DNA of 64,000 bases from assembly GCF_014358075.1 (NCBI RefSeq), contig NZ_JACONT010000017.1:1-64000 (forward strand), written 5' to 3'. Of this stretch, positions 16,004-24,672 are shown piece by piece. The notes under the pieces were generated by a model, which saw nothing but the letters and a program-made list of their open reading frames with translations, searched no databases and was not told where the DNA came from. Source of the stretch: Sphingomonas albertensis. GTDB lineage: Bacteria; Pseudomonadota; Alphaproteobacteria; Sphingomonadales; Sphingomonadaceae. Within the stretch, counting starts at the first letter, position 1. Every line of letters starts with the position of its first letter. A program made the translations under genes and the position numbers.

Positions 16004-17719
16004 ATGACGCCTTCGTCCGATCCCACCGCCGCCGGCCTGCGCCTCGTACGGAACCTGCAGGAGATCCTCGGCGCAGGGAACGTCCTGACCGGGAGCCGCC
16101 AGACCAAGCGCTATCGCACCGGATTCCGCTTCGGGTCCGGTGACGCGCTCGCGGTCGCCAAGCCCTCCTCGCTGCGCGAACTGTGGCACGTGGTGAACGC
16201 CTGCGCACGCGCCAGGGCGATCGTCATAATGCAGGCGGCCAACACCGGCCTCACGGGCGGGTCGACGCCCGACGGCGACGACTACGACCGCGATGTGGTC
16301 ATCGTCAGCACGGTCCGCATGGGAGGCATTCGTCCGATCCGGGACGGGCGTCAGGTGGTGTGTCTGCCGGGCTCCACGCTCTTCCAGTTGGAGGACATGC
16401 TCGCGCCCATGGGGCGCGAGCCCCATTCGCGCATCGGCTCGTCCTGCATCGGGGCGTCCGTGCTGGGTGGCGTCTGCAACAACTCCGGCGGCGCGCTCAT
16501 CCAGCGCGGTCCCGCCTTCACGCAGATGACGCTGTTCGCCAGAATCGGCGACGACGGCGTCGTGGACCTGGTCAACCATCTCGGTATCGACCTCGGCGAT
16601 GATCCCGAAATGATCCTGAAGACGATCGAAACCGGTGCGTACGACGAAGCCGACATTGTCGACGACGAGGAGCGGACCTGCTCCGACCATGACTACCAGA
16701 ACCACGTCCGCGACGTCGACGCGGAGACGCCGGCCCGGTTCAACAACGATCCTCGCCGGCTGTTCGAGGCAGCGGGGTCGGGCGGACACGTCGTCGTCTT
16801 CGCGGTGCGTCTCGACACCTTCCCGCACGACGAAGAGATCGCGGAATTCTACTTGGGGACGAACGACCCGGCGGAGCTGTCAGCGTTCAGACGGCAGGTC
16901 CTGCAGCACTTCCGATCGCTGCCCGTCGAAGGGGAGTACATCCATAGTTCCGCGTTCGCGCTGACCGAAAGATACGGAAAGGACACCTTCCTCGCGATCC
17001 GGCATCTGGGCGCGAAGCGCCTCCCGGGCCTGTTCGCCCTGAAGGGCAGGTTCGACGCCCTCGTCGCTTGCGTACCGTTCCTTCCGGACAATCTGTCCGA
17101 CCGGATCATGCAGGGGGTCGCGGATCTCTTTCCCCCGCACCTTCCCCGCCGGCTCTACGAGTATCACGAACGGTTCGAGCACCATCTCATCCTTCGGATG
17201 TCGGGCGAAGGCATCGCCGAAGCGCGGGAGCTCCTCGGCCGGTCGTTCCCGACGTCGAACGGCGACTACTTCGAATGCACCCCGGACGAGGGGGCGAAGG
17301 CGTTCCTGCACAGGTTCGCCGTCGCCGGCGCCTCGATCCGGTTCCGCGCGCTTCACCGCGACCAGATCTCCGACATCGTGGCCCTAGACGTGGCGCTGCG
17401 CAGGAACGACGAGGACTGGGCCGAGAAGCTTCCGCCGGAACTCGTAGCGAAGGTCGTCGGGGTCAGCTACTGCGCCCACTTCTTCTGCCACGTGTTCCAC
17501 CGGGACTATCTGTTGAAGCCGGGTTGCGACCCCGTCGCCTTCGAGAACGCGATGTGGGCGCTCCTGGACGAGCGCCGAGCCGAGTACCCGGCCGAACACA
17601 ACGTCGGCCATCTCTACCAGGCGAAGCCCGCGCTCGTGCGTCACTACCGGGAACTCGATCCGACCAACAGCCTGAACCCGGGCATCGGGCGGACTTCGAA
17701 GAACGCCGACTGGAACTGA
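16004..17719 (+). CDS. dld: D-lactate dehydrogenase (quinone), Dld type
   Basis: A 571-aa FAD enzyme that oxidises D-lactate to pyruvate at the membrane and reduces quinone. The FAD-binding PCMH region includes VAKPSSLRELW, MQAANTGLTGGSTPDG (flavin-binding loop), CLPGSTLFQLEDML and SSCIGASVLGGVCNNSGG. The C-terminal half contains the Dld-specific membrane-binding part (YHERFEHHLIL, HFFCHVFHRDY, NVGHLY, LDPTNSLNPGIGRTSK). Length matches E. coli Dld (571 aa). An FAH-family gene follows after 37 bases and is probably co-transcribed. Confidence 0.92.
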   Translation: MTPSSDPTAAGLRLVRNLQEILGAGNVLTGSRQTKRYRTGFRFGSGDALAVAKPSSLRELWHVVNACARARAIVIMQAANTGLTGGSTPDGDDYDRDVVIVSTVRMGGIRPIRDGRQVVCLPGSTLFQLEDMLAPMGREPHSRIGSSCIGASVLGGVCNNSGGALIQRGPAFTQMTLFARIGDDGVVDLVNHLGIDLGDDPEMILKTIETGAYDEADIVDDEERTCSDHDYQNHVRDVDAETPARFNNDPRRLFEAAGSGGHVVVFAVRLDTFPHDEEIAEFYLGTNDPAELSAFRRQVLQHFRSLPVEGEYIHSSAFALTERYGKDTFLAIRHLGAKRLPGLFALKGRFDALVACVPFLPDNLSDRIMQGVADLFPPHLPRRLYEYHERFEHHLILRMSGEGIAEARELLGRSFPTSNGDYFECTPDEGAKAFLHRFAVAGASIRFRALHRDQISDIVALDVALRRNDEDWAEKLPPELVAKVVGVSYCAHFFCHVFHRDYLLKPGCDPVAFENAMWALLDERRAEYPAEHNVGHLYQAKPALVRHYRELDPTNSLNPGIGRTSKNADWN

Positions 17720-17756
17720 ACGTCCGGATCCGGACCGAAACATCATGGAGAATGCT

Positions 17757-18629
17757 ATGTCGAAGCTCGCTCGCTTCCGGAATGAGGACGGTCTCGGCCT
17801 CGCGGCGGATGCCGGAGACGGCTTCCGGGCCGTCTGGTGGAACGACGCCGCCTATCCGGGCGATCTGCCGGAACTGATCGCCGCAGGCATCGACCTGATG
17901 GACGTGATCCAGCAGTTCCGCTCCGCGCAGCCGATCGATCTGGACCTGGTCGAACGGCTTCCGCCGCTGCCCGATCCCGGCAAGATCCTCTGCGTCGGCC
18001 TGAACTATCTCGACCATGCCGCGGAAGGACATTTCGAGGTTCCGAGCTATCCGACGATCTTCGGGCGGTTCGCCTCGAGTCTGATCGGTGACGGAGCGCC
18101 CATCATCCGCCCCGCCGTTTCTGACCATCTCGACTTCGAAGGTGAACTGGTAGCGGTCATCGGCCTCGGCGGTCGTCACATCCCGGAGGAGGAGGCTCTG
18201 CTTCACGTCGCGGGATATTCGATCTTCAACGACGCCTCGATCCGCGACTACCAGTTCCGCACGCCGCAGTGGACGGTCGGCAAGAACTTCGACGGCACCG
18301 GTGCCTTCGGTCCCTGGTTCGTGCCTGCCGCGGCCCTTCCCCCCGGCGCGAAGGGGCTGCGTCTCCAGACGCGTCTCAACGGCGCGGTTGTGCAGGACAT
18401 CTCGACCGACGACATGATCTTCGACGTCGCCCGTCAGATCTCGCTGCTCAGCGAAGCCATGACGCTCGCGCCTGGGGACGTCATTGTGACCGGAACGCCC
18501 GCCGGGGTCGGGTTCGCACGCACACCACCGCTCTGGATGAAGCCCGGCGACGTCTGCGAAGTCGAACTCGAAGGGATCGGCATCCTCTCGAATCCGGTGC
18601 AGCAGGAAGTTGCGAGAACCGCGAGATGA
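17757..18629 (+). CDS. fumarylacetoacetate hydrolase family protein
   Basis: A 290-aa soluble metal-dependent enzyme of the FAH family, which hydrolyses or decarboxylates acyl-pyruvate-type compounds. KILCVGLNYLDHAAE (start of the domain, with the catalytic His), DFEGELVAVIG (metal ligands), IFNDASIRDYQFRTPQW, KNFDGTGAFGPW and TGTPAGVGFAR are all present. ATG 17757 is chosen because GGAG lies six bases before it; ATG 17745 is upstream in frame. It follows dld closely and overlaps the next small gene by ATGA, so the three form an operon. Acylpyruvase or 2-keto-acid degradation is the likely role. Confidence 0.88.
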   Translation: MSKLARFRNEDGLGLAADAGDGFRAVWWNDAAYPGDLPELIAAGIDLMDVIQQFRSAQPIDLDLVERLPPLPDPGKILCVGLNYLDHAAEGHFEVPSYPTIFGRFASSLIGDGAPIIRPAVSDHLDFEGELVAVIGLGGRHIPEEEALLHVAGYSIFNDASIRDYQFRTPQWTVGKNFDGTGAFGPWFVPAAALPPGAKGLRLQTRLNGAVVQDISTDDMIFDVARQISLLSEAMTLAPGDVIVTGTPAGVGFARTPPLWMKPGDVCEVELEGIGILSNPVQQEVARTAR

Positions 18630-18913
18630 CGCCCCTATCGAACATCGAACCGCACGGTCAGAGACCTTCGTCGTCGACGGGGGCGAAGCCGGCCATGGAC
18701 GCCGCGCCGGTCTCTCGCCCATCGTCCCCGGCTAGCGCGATCACGCGCGCTTCCATCGCCTTCGGAGCGGTTACGACGGTGCTGGCCGCAGGCATCGGCA
18801 TAGGCGCATGGGAGGAGATGCAACTCCTTCTCGGCGATCCGATAGTCGCGCTGATGCTGGTGCTCCTGGTAGCCGTGCTGATCATGCCCCTGGTCTTCAA
18901 GCGGGACGTCTGA
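18626..18913 (+). CDS. small two-helix membrane protein
   Basis: A 95-aa protein whose ATG overlaps the stop of the FAH gene (ATGA), which argues for translation by coupling. The first ~40 residues are polar and rich in Ser and Pro. Two hydrophobic stretches follow: ASIAFGAVTTVLAAGIGIGA and PIVALMLVLLVAVLIMPLVF, ending in KRDV. It is predicted to sit in the inner membrane. I recognise no family; a small partner of a transporter or of the lactate/keto-acid pathway is only a guess from position. Confidence 0.55.
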   Translation: MTPLSNIEPHGQRPSSSTGAKPAMDAAPVSRPSSPASAITRASIAFGAVTTVLAAGIGIGAWEEMQLLLGDPIVALMLVLLVAVLIMPLVFKRDV

Positions 18914-19123
18914 TCGGGACCGGCGCCGAATCGCCCGCACGCTGGCAGCGGTGATCGCATCGCCTCACGGTCTTCCGGTAGTCGTCTAAGGACGACTACC
19001 CAGACCCTCGTATAGTTACGCCGCGATGCGAATTGCCCGACAACGGCGCCAGTGGGCGGATCCGCCCCCGAGAATTGGAATGGAAGCCGAACCGCCGTGC
19101 CGATCGGACTGACACATTTGGTC

Positions 19124-20128
19124 ATGAGACAGGCCTTCAGACTTTCCGGGAAGGGGTGGGCCGGTCTGCCCGCGCTGCTGAGCGCCGGAGGCGCGGACGC
19201 GCGATCCGTCACGGTCATCGCCGCTCTGGCCGGCGACCTGGCGATCGCCGTCCTCAAATTCTACGCGGCAGCCTCAACCGTCAGTTCCGCCATGTACGCC
19301 GAAGGGATCCACTCCCTGATAGACGCCGGCACCGAGGTCATCCTCCTCTACAGCGTCTTCGCGGCCCGACGTCCGTCCAATGCCCTTCATCAACTGGGCT
19401 ACGGACGCGAAGCCTTCTTCTGGAGCTTCGTCGCGGCGCTGCTCATTCTGGCCGCGGGCGCGGGGACGACCATCCACGATGGACTGCTGCAGATCGCGGC
19501 CCCCTCGCCGCTCAAGGACGTGCGGCTGAACTACGCCATCCTCCTCGCCTCGCTGTGCGTGGAGATCGTCTCGTCGGCGTTCACCCTCCGCAAGATCAGC
19601 GACAGCAAGGGCTGGCGCGGCCTGATCGCCTTCGCCCGTACGTCGCGCGACACGGCATCGCTGACGGTTCTGTTCGGGAGCCTGACCGGCGTACTCGGTC
19701 TGCTCCTGGCCGCCGCGGGGATCGCCTCCGGCGAGGTCCTCGACCGACCATGGCTCGATGGCCTGGCGTCCATCGGCATCGGTGCGATCCTCGCCGTATC
19801 GGCGCTGGTGCTGGCCGGTCAGGCCAAGGCGCTGCTCATCGGCCTGTCTGCGTCCCCGGCGAAGGTCAGGACGATCCTGGCCACGGCCCGCGAGGAGCCG
19901 GGCATCGAGGCCGTCAACGGCGCGATCACCGTCCACATCGGCGTGGATCAACTGATCCTGGCGCTCAGCGTCGAATTCGCTCCGGGCCTCAAGGCCGTCG
20001 AGATCGAGGACGTGGCGAACAGCATGGAGCAGCGGTTGAAGGCCGCTCATCCGGACGTCGTCACGGTGTTCATGAAACCGCAGAGTCCGGAGCGGTTCGC
20101 GAAGGTCCAGGCGGCGCGAGGTTGGTGA
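19124..20128 (+). CDS. cation diffusion facilitator (CDF) transporter
   Basis: A ~334-aa inner-membrane metal/proton antiporter, probably exporting Zn2+, Fe2+ or a similar ion. Six hydrophobic segments can be seen, with AEGIHSLIDAGTE in TM2 (His and Asp at the metal-site positions) and WLDGLASIGIGAILA in TM5 (Asp). The C-terminal ~90 residues (TILATAREEPGIEAVNG, VEIEDVANSMEQRLK) form the cytoplasmic metal-binding domain. The long loop after TM2 (HQLGYGREAFFWSF) is typical of the SLC30A9-like branch. The start is uncertain: in-frame GTG codons at 19052 and 19097 are possible, and none has a strong ribosome site. Confidence 0.85.
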   Translation: MRQAFRLSGKGWAGLPALLSAGGADARSVTVIAALAGDLAIAVLKFYAAASTVSSAMYAEGIHSLIDAGTEVILLYSVFAARRPSNALHQLGYGREAFFWSFVAALLILAAGAGTTIHDGLLQIAAPSPLKDVRLNYAILLASLCVEIVSSAFTLRKISDSKGWRGLIAFARTSRDTASLTVLFGSLTGVLGLLLAAAGIASGEVLDRPWLDGLASIGIGAILAVSALVLAGQAKALLIGLSASPAKVRTILATAREEPGIEAVNGAITVHIGVDQLILALSVEFAPGLKAVEIEDVANSMEQRLKAAHPDVVTVFMKPQSPERFAKVQAARGW

Positions 20129-20338
20129 AGGCCGCAGATCGATCACGGGGTGTGGTCCGGGACGGACGATCGCATGATCGCGGCTCGCATCTGCGTAAGA
20201 CTGCTCCAGCACTTCGCCGGCCGGTCTCAAATCGTCCGGATCGGACAAGCCGCGCGTATTTACGCCAAGCCAACAACGCTGCGCCGGTTAGCAACGACGG
20301 GACGAGCAAGATCGCCGTGACCACGTGAGGCGCACGAC

Positions 20339-21754
20339 ATGACATCGGTTTCAGCGAACGCCGGCGACCACGCGGTGACCAAGGCCATGATGCCGACGCC
20401 GACGAGCCACCCTCGAGCCACGCTGGTCGTGACGGTGCTGGCTTCGACCTTGGGCTTCATCGACGCGTCCGCCTTGAACGTGGCCCTGCCCGCGATCGGC
20501 AGCGATCTCCATGCCGATCCTGCCGGTCTGCAGTGGACGATCAACGCCTACTGGCTTCCGCTTTCCGCCCTGCTGCTGTTCGGAGGTGCCGCCGGCGATC
20601 ACTTCGGACGTCGACGGATACTGATAGCGGGCATACTTCTGTTCCTGATCGCCTCCGTCGGGTGCGCCTTCGCGCCGGACCTGCCCGCACTGCTGATCGC
20701 GCGAGCCATCCAGGGCGTCGGCGCGGCGATGCTCATACCCAACAGCCTCGCCATTCTCGGCTCGGCCTTCACGGGAAAGGCGCGGGGGAAGGCGATCGGC
20801 CTGTGGGCCGCAGCCGGATCGATCGGCACCACGCTCGGCCCCCTGCTGGCAGGCGCCCTCATCGAGAACGTCGGCTGGCGGACGATCTTCCTCATCAACA
20901 TTCCCGTTGCGGCAGGCGCCATCGTCGGCGCCCTCCACTACGTCGGCGAAAGCCGGACCGGCGGTCAGCGCCTGGACTGGCTGGGCGCGGTCATCGTCAC
21001 CTTCGCGCTCGGGCTCGTCGCCTGGGCTCTGACCGACTGGACCGGGGGGCATGGCGGGATCGTGCCAGCGGCCGCGATGGCTGCAGGTCTCCTTGCGTTC
21101 GTCGTCTTCGTTCTCGTGGAGGATCGGCAGGGTCCGGACGCCATGATCCCGCTCAGCATGTTCGCGTCGAAGCCGCTGGTCGGCATCACGCTGCTGACGT
21201 TCCTGGTCTACGGTTCGCTTTCCGGGTTCCTCGTTCTTCTGCCCTACGTCCTCATCACGACCGCCGGCTACACCGCGCTGCAGATGGGTCTCGCTCTCGT
21301 ACCCTTCCCCCTGATCATCGGGTTGGGATCGCCTTTCGCCGGCCGAGCGGCCGTGGCGGTCGGGTCTCGTCTCCCGTTGTCGATATCGCCGCTGATCGTC
21401 GGAGCCGGCATGCTTCTTCTGCTGCGGGTCGATGCGGACGCCACGTACCTGTTCGACGTTCTCCCTGCGATCGCGGTGATCGCCATCGGCATGGCGGGTA
21501 CGGCGGCACCGCTCACGACGGCCATCCTCGGCGCGGTGGATGCCGCTCGCACGGGAACGGCATCCGGGCTCAACAGCGCCACGTCCCGCACCGGCGGTCT
21601 GATCGTTACCGCGCTGACGGGCACCGTGATCGCGCGGCATGGTCCCGCGATGATCGAAGCGTTTCACGTCGCGGCCGTCATAGGCGCCGTCATGGCAGGA
21701 GGCGCCGCACTGATCGCCTACCTCTTCCTTTCACCTTTCCAGCCAGAGAATTGA
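20339..21754 (+). CDS. DHA2-family drug exporter (MFS)
   Basis: A 471-aa inner-membrane H+-coupled antiporter. DASALNVALPAIGSDL in TM1 carries the DHA2 signature D and P. GDHFGRRRIL is MFS motif A, RAIQGVGAAML and IGLWAAAGSIGTTLGPLLAG are motif B/C region, and about 14 hydrophobic segments follow. Substrate is unknown; such pumps export cationic dyes, antiseptics or antibiotics. The stop is eight bases before the ATG of an M17-N-domain protein on the same strand, so the two are probably co-transcribed. A second DHA2 pump is encoded convergently at 22426-23937. Confidence 0.9.
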   Translation: MTSVSANAGDHAVTKAMMPTPTSHPRATLVVTVLASTLGFIDASALNVALPAIGSDLHADPAGLQWTINAYWLPLSALLLFGGAAGDHFGRRRILIAGILLFLIASVGCAFAPDLPALLIARAIQGVGAAMLIPNSLAILGSAFTGKARGKAIGLWAAAGSIGTTLGPLLAGALIENVGWRTIFLINIPVAAGAIVGALHYVGESRTGGQRLDWLGAVIVTFALGLVAWALTDWTGGHGGIVPAAAMAAGLLAFVVFVLVEDRQGPDAMIPLSMFASKPLVGITLLTFLVYGSLSGFLVLLPYVLITTAGYTALQMGLALVPFPLIIGLGSPFAGRAAVAVGSRLPLSISPLIVGAGMLLLLRVDADATYLFDVLPAIAVIAIGMAGTAAPLTTAILGAVDAARTGTASGLNSATSRTGGLIVTALTGTVIARHGPAMIEAFHVAAVIGAVMAGGAALIAYLFLSPFQPEN

Positions 21755-21761
21755 GCAAGCC

Positions 21762-22376
21762 ATGCCCGAACACAGAATCGTAGGAACGTACCGCGGCGTG
21801 GTGATCGACGTCGCAGCCTGGGACGCGGTCGGCGCGATGGTCGAGCTCTCCTGCGCCGGCATGTTCACGCACGAAGTGGGCGACGCCCCCCTCGTCGGAG
21901 GTCTTCTGGATCTCGATACGGCATTGGATGGACGTCTGCGGACCCTGCGCGCGGAGCGGTCCTTCCGCGCCGAACGGATGGAGACGGTGATGCTCCGGAC
22001 GCTGCCCACGGTGATCAGGGCGGAGGCAGTCCTGATGATCGGGCTCGGCTCGCCCGATGACTGGACCCCGGACGTCATGGAGCAGGCGACGAGGGTGGCC
22101 GTGCGTGAAGCCAACCGCGTGGGCGCCGAGAGCGCAGGCATCGCGCCCGGCATGCTGGACTCGGGGCTGACACCCGACCGGACGGGTTCGGCGGGCTCCG
22201 CAATGCTGCGCGGCGTGGTAGGTGCCATCGATGCCGAGATGCGTCTCGCGGAACTGGGCTTGGCGCTGCAGCCGTCGATGAAGTCCTGGACCTTCGGAAC
22301 GGGTGCCGCTCACCTCGACGATGCCACGTCCCGGTTCCGCGCAGCGTTGCAGTCGATCGAACTACCCACTTCCTGA
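21762..22376 (+). CDS. stand-alone M17 N-domain-like protein
   Basis: A 204-aa soluble protein. GGLLDLDTALDGRLRTLRAE, VLMIGLGSPDDWTPDVMEQA and a short Ala-rich helix match the macro-like N-terminal domain of leucyl aminopeptidases (M17). The metal-binding catalytic domain (with its NTDAEGR and KAGSD motifs) is absent. In full peptidases this domain serves oligomerisation or DNA binding. Here it may bind a nucleotide-like or peptide ligand. It starts eight bases after the DHA2 pump gene and probably shares its transcript. Confidence in the fold is moderate. Confidence 0.6.
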   Translation: MPEHRIVGTYRGVVIDVAAWDAVGAMVELSCAGMFTHEVGDAPLVGGLLDLDTALDGRLRTLRAERSFRAERMETVMLRTLPTVIRAEAVLMIGLGSPDDWTPDVMEQATRVAVREANRVGAESAGIAPGMLDSGLTPDRTGSAGSAMLRGVVGAIDAEMRLAELGLALQPSMKSWTFGTGAAHLDDATSRFRAALQSIELPTS

Positions 22377-22425
22377 GCCTCCGGGCGTCGGCCGCTGAAC
22401 TTCGCGCCCGACGCTCCCCGGCGTT

Positions 22426-23937
22426 TCATGCCGTGGGTTCGGGGGCCGCGAGATCGACGGCCGGGATGGTCGCGGCCAGAAGCGTCGCCGCTGCGGTCAT
22501 CGCCGCCAGGGACGCGAATACCAGGCGGAATGCCGAGGTGATGGCTTCGTGGGGAAGGCCCGCCCTTTCGACGCCTCCGCCTCCGACCAGCGCTTGCACC
22601 TTTCCGGCCGATCCCGGGGCGTAGTGTTCGATCGCGGCCAGGAGTATCGCGGCGGTGACCGCCGTACCCGATACGCCGCCTACGGACCGGGAGAAGGACA
22701 AGGTCGCCGTCGACGCGCCCAATCTCGCCTTTCCTCCAGCCCACTGCGCCATTGTCTGCGCGGCGGGCATGGTCGTCCCGAGTCCCAATCCGAACAGCAC
22801 GGAGGATGCGGCGACGGCGATCGGGCCTAGGGTCAACGTGGCAGCCAGCGCCACGAAGCCGAGCGTCGCCATTCCCAGGCCCCAGACCAGCGGCCCCCGG
22901 GGCAGCCCCGTGGTGGACATCCGCATGCCGGCCCATGTCGATACGCATACCTGGGCGAGCGTCAGCGGAATGAGCAGGAGTCCCGCAAATGTCGGGCTCA
23001 CATCGAAGACCAACTCGAGCATCAACGGCAGCTGGACCAACGCCCCGAAGAGCGCTGCGGCGAAGAGGAGTACGCAGAGCGCGGACTTCCAGACCACGGG
23101 CTGCGTGAGCAGGCCCGGTGAGAGCAGCGGAGCCGTCACCCGCCTTTCCACGGGCAGAAGCAGAGCCAGACCGAGCAGACCGATGCCGAGCAGGATGAGG
23201 ACCGGCGCCGATGTCCATCCGAGCGAGGAGCCCAGACTGAGGGCGACCAGAAGGGCGAGGGTCGCGGCGACGAACATCGCGGTGCCTTGGACGTCGAGCG
23301 AGAAGCCGCCCTGTCCCTCTTCGGCTTCGACCCTCATCGCCGCGACGGCCGCCGCCAATCCGAGCGGTACGTTTACCCAGAAGATCCAGCGCCAGCCGAC
23401 GTGCTCGGAGAGGAGGCCGCCGAGGACGGGACCCAGCGTGCTGGCGGTCGCGAAGACGGCTCCGAACCAACCCTGGAACCGTCCTCGTTCCTTGGGGCTG
23501 ACGGCTTCGCCGATCAGCGCCTGGGACAGCGTCATCAGCCCCCCGCCGCCGAGACCCTGAAGAGCCCGTCCGATGACCAGGACCGTTAGGTTGGGGGACA
23601 GCGCGCAGGCCACCGACCCGGCGATGAACAACGCCAGCGCACCGAGAAGCACCGTCTTGCGTCCGACGGCATCGCCCAGTCGGCCGTAGATCGGCGCTGC
23701 CACGGTCGCAGCCAGCAGATACGCGGTGACGATCCAGGTTATGTCGGCGAGACTGCCGAGCTGAGCGGCGATCACCGGGAGCGCCGTCGCGACGATCGTC
23801 TGATCCAGGGATCCGATGAACATCGCCGGAGCGACGGCCAGGAATATGCCCATGAACCGCAGCGTCTCGGAGGACGGTGCGGCCGGCGTGTCGGTTGCAG
23901 CGACCGGCGACGCCTCGACAGGCTTGGTTCCGGTCAC
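22426..23937 (-). CDS. DHA2-family drug exporter (MFS, 14 TM)
   Basis: A 503-aa inner-membrane exporter. SLDQTIVATALPVIAAQL in TM1 is the DHA2 signature, YGRLGDAVGRKTVLL is motif A, GRALQGLGGGGLMTLSQALI is motif B, and GWFGAVFATASTLGPVLGGL is motif C. WRWIFWVNVPLG and about 14 hydrophobic stretches complete the EmrB/QacA-like picture. Its C-terminus is convergent with the M17-N-domain gene. Upstream is a ~390-base divergent region with a TTGGTT/AACCAA palindrome that could bind a repressor. The substrate cannot be inferred. Confidence 0.9.
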   Translation of the reverse strand: MTGTKPVEASPVAATDTPAAPSSETLRFMGIFLAVAPAMFIGSLDQTIVATALPVIAAQLGSLADITWIVTAYLLAATVAAPIYGRLGDAVGRKTVLLGALALFIAGSVACALSPNLTVLVIGRALQGLGGGGLMTLSQALIGEAVSPKERGRFQGWFGAVFATASTLGPVLGGLLSEHVGWRWIFWVNVPLGLAAAVAAMRVEAEEGQGGFSLDVQGTAMFVAATLALLVALSLGSSLGWTSAPVLILLGIGLLGLALLLPVERRVTAPLLSPGLLTQPVVWKSALCVLLFAAALFGALVQLPLMLELVFDVSPTFAGLLLIPLTLAQVCVSTWAGMRMSTTGLPRGPLVWGLGMATLGFVALAATLTLGPIAVAASSVLFGLGLGTTMPAAQTMAQWAGGKARLGASTATLSFSRSVGGVSGTAVTAAILLAAIEHYAPGSAGKVQALVGGGGVERAGLPHEAITSAFRLVFASLAAMTAAATLLAATIPAVDLAAPEPTA

Positions 23938-24330
23938 TTCGCCGTGCCCGGACAGGAACGTGCTCGCTTCAGAGCGCCCCGACGGCCGACTTGATCGGGA
24001 ACTGGGTTCCTTCGGACTCCGGTCGCCTCAATGGCGGGGTTCGTTGGGTCGGAGGTCATTTAACGTCTACTCGCGACAAGGCTTGGTGCAGCGAAAGCTA
24101 TGCGGCGAATTGATTGCGCTCTTGTCGAAAAGCAGCGCGTTACGGACCGATCCGCTGCTGATCGACCTTCCCGGGCGGCGGGACGAGCCTCGACGACGCG
24201 CCGAAGAGGATGAGCAGCGCGGTTTTGATTGGTTCAACCAAGCAATGACGGATTTCTGCAATGCTCGATGCCTCGATGCGCGCAATCCCAAGCGATCTCT
24301 GCTCAGCAATCGCCATTAAGGATCCATTCA
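23938..24330. other. divergent region with operator-like palindrome
   Basis: About 393 bases between the DHA2 exporter and the UBP zinc finger gene. TTGGTT-c-AACCAA at 24229-24241 is a perfect 13-base palindrome of the size used by MarR or TetR regulators. A short minus-strand ORF (24140-24331) has no recognisable family and could be a regulator remnant. No gene is called. Confidence 0.45.
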
Positions 24331-24633
24331 ATGACCGGCTGCACCCATCTCCATACCATCGAAGACGTCACCCCCAGCGCGGCCGGATGCCAGGAATGCC
24401 TCGAGACCGGATCCTGGTGGGTGCATCTCCGTCTCTGTCGCGAATGCGGCCATGTCGGCTGCTGCGACGAGTCGCCGAACCGGCACGCCACAAAGCATTT
24501 CCATGCCACTGGCCATCCGATCATCGAGGGATACGACCCGCCCGAGGGCTGGGGCTGGTGCTACGTCGACGGAATCGAGGTGCCGCTGCCGGATCAGACC
24601 GCTCAACCCGGCCCCATCCCCCGTTTCGTCTAG
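24331..24633 (+). CDS. UBP-type zinc finger protein
   Basis: A 100-aa single-domain protein. The Cys/His pattern of ZnF-UBP is visible: CTHL near the start, CQECL, LRLCRECGHVGCCD, then HATKHFHATGHPII. In eukaryotes this fold binds the C-terminus of ubiquitin; in bacteria the stand-alone form is common but its ligand is unknown. It is convergent with the CNB/thioredoxin-reductase-like gene, whose end lies 39 bases away. In my recollection such a zinc finger often accompanies that enzyme in bacteria, suggesting a shared redox role. The start is ATG 24331, where similarity begins. Confidence 0.85.
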   Translation: MTGCTHLHTIEDVTPSAAGCQECLETGSWWVHLRLCRECGHVGCCDESPNRHATKHFHATGHPIIEGYDPPEGWGWCYVDGIEVPLPDQTAQPGPIPRFV

Positions 24634-24672
24634 CGGGATGCGATAGCCTCTCCGAAGGAAGCGGCTGACGGG

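Noticed and set aside
15482..16828. Long minus-strand ORF (448 aa)
   Set aside because: It lies opposite the dehalogenase-like and dld genes; long antisense frames are expected in this GC-rich DNA.
20351..21667. Long minus-strand ORF (438 aa)
   Set aside because: It is a shadow of the DHA2 exporter with charged low-complexity composition.
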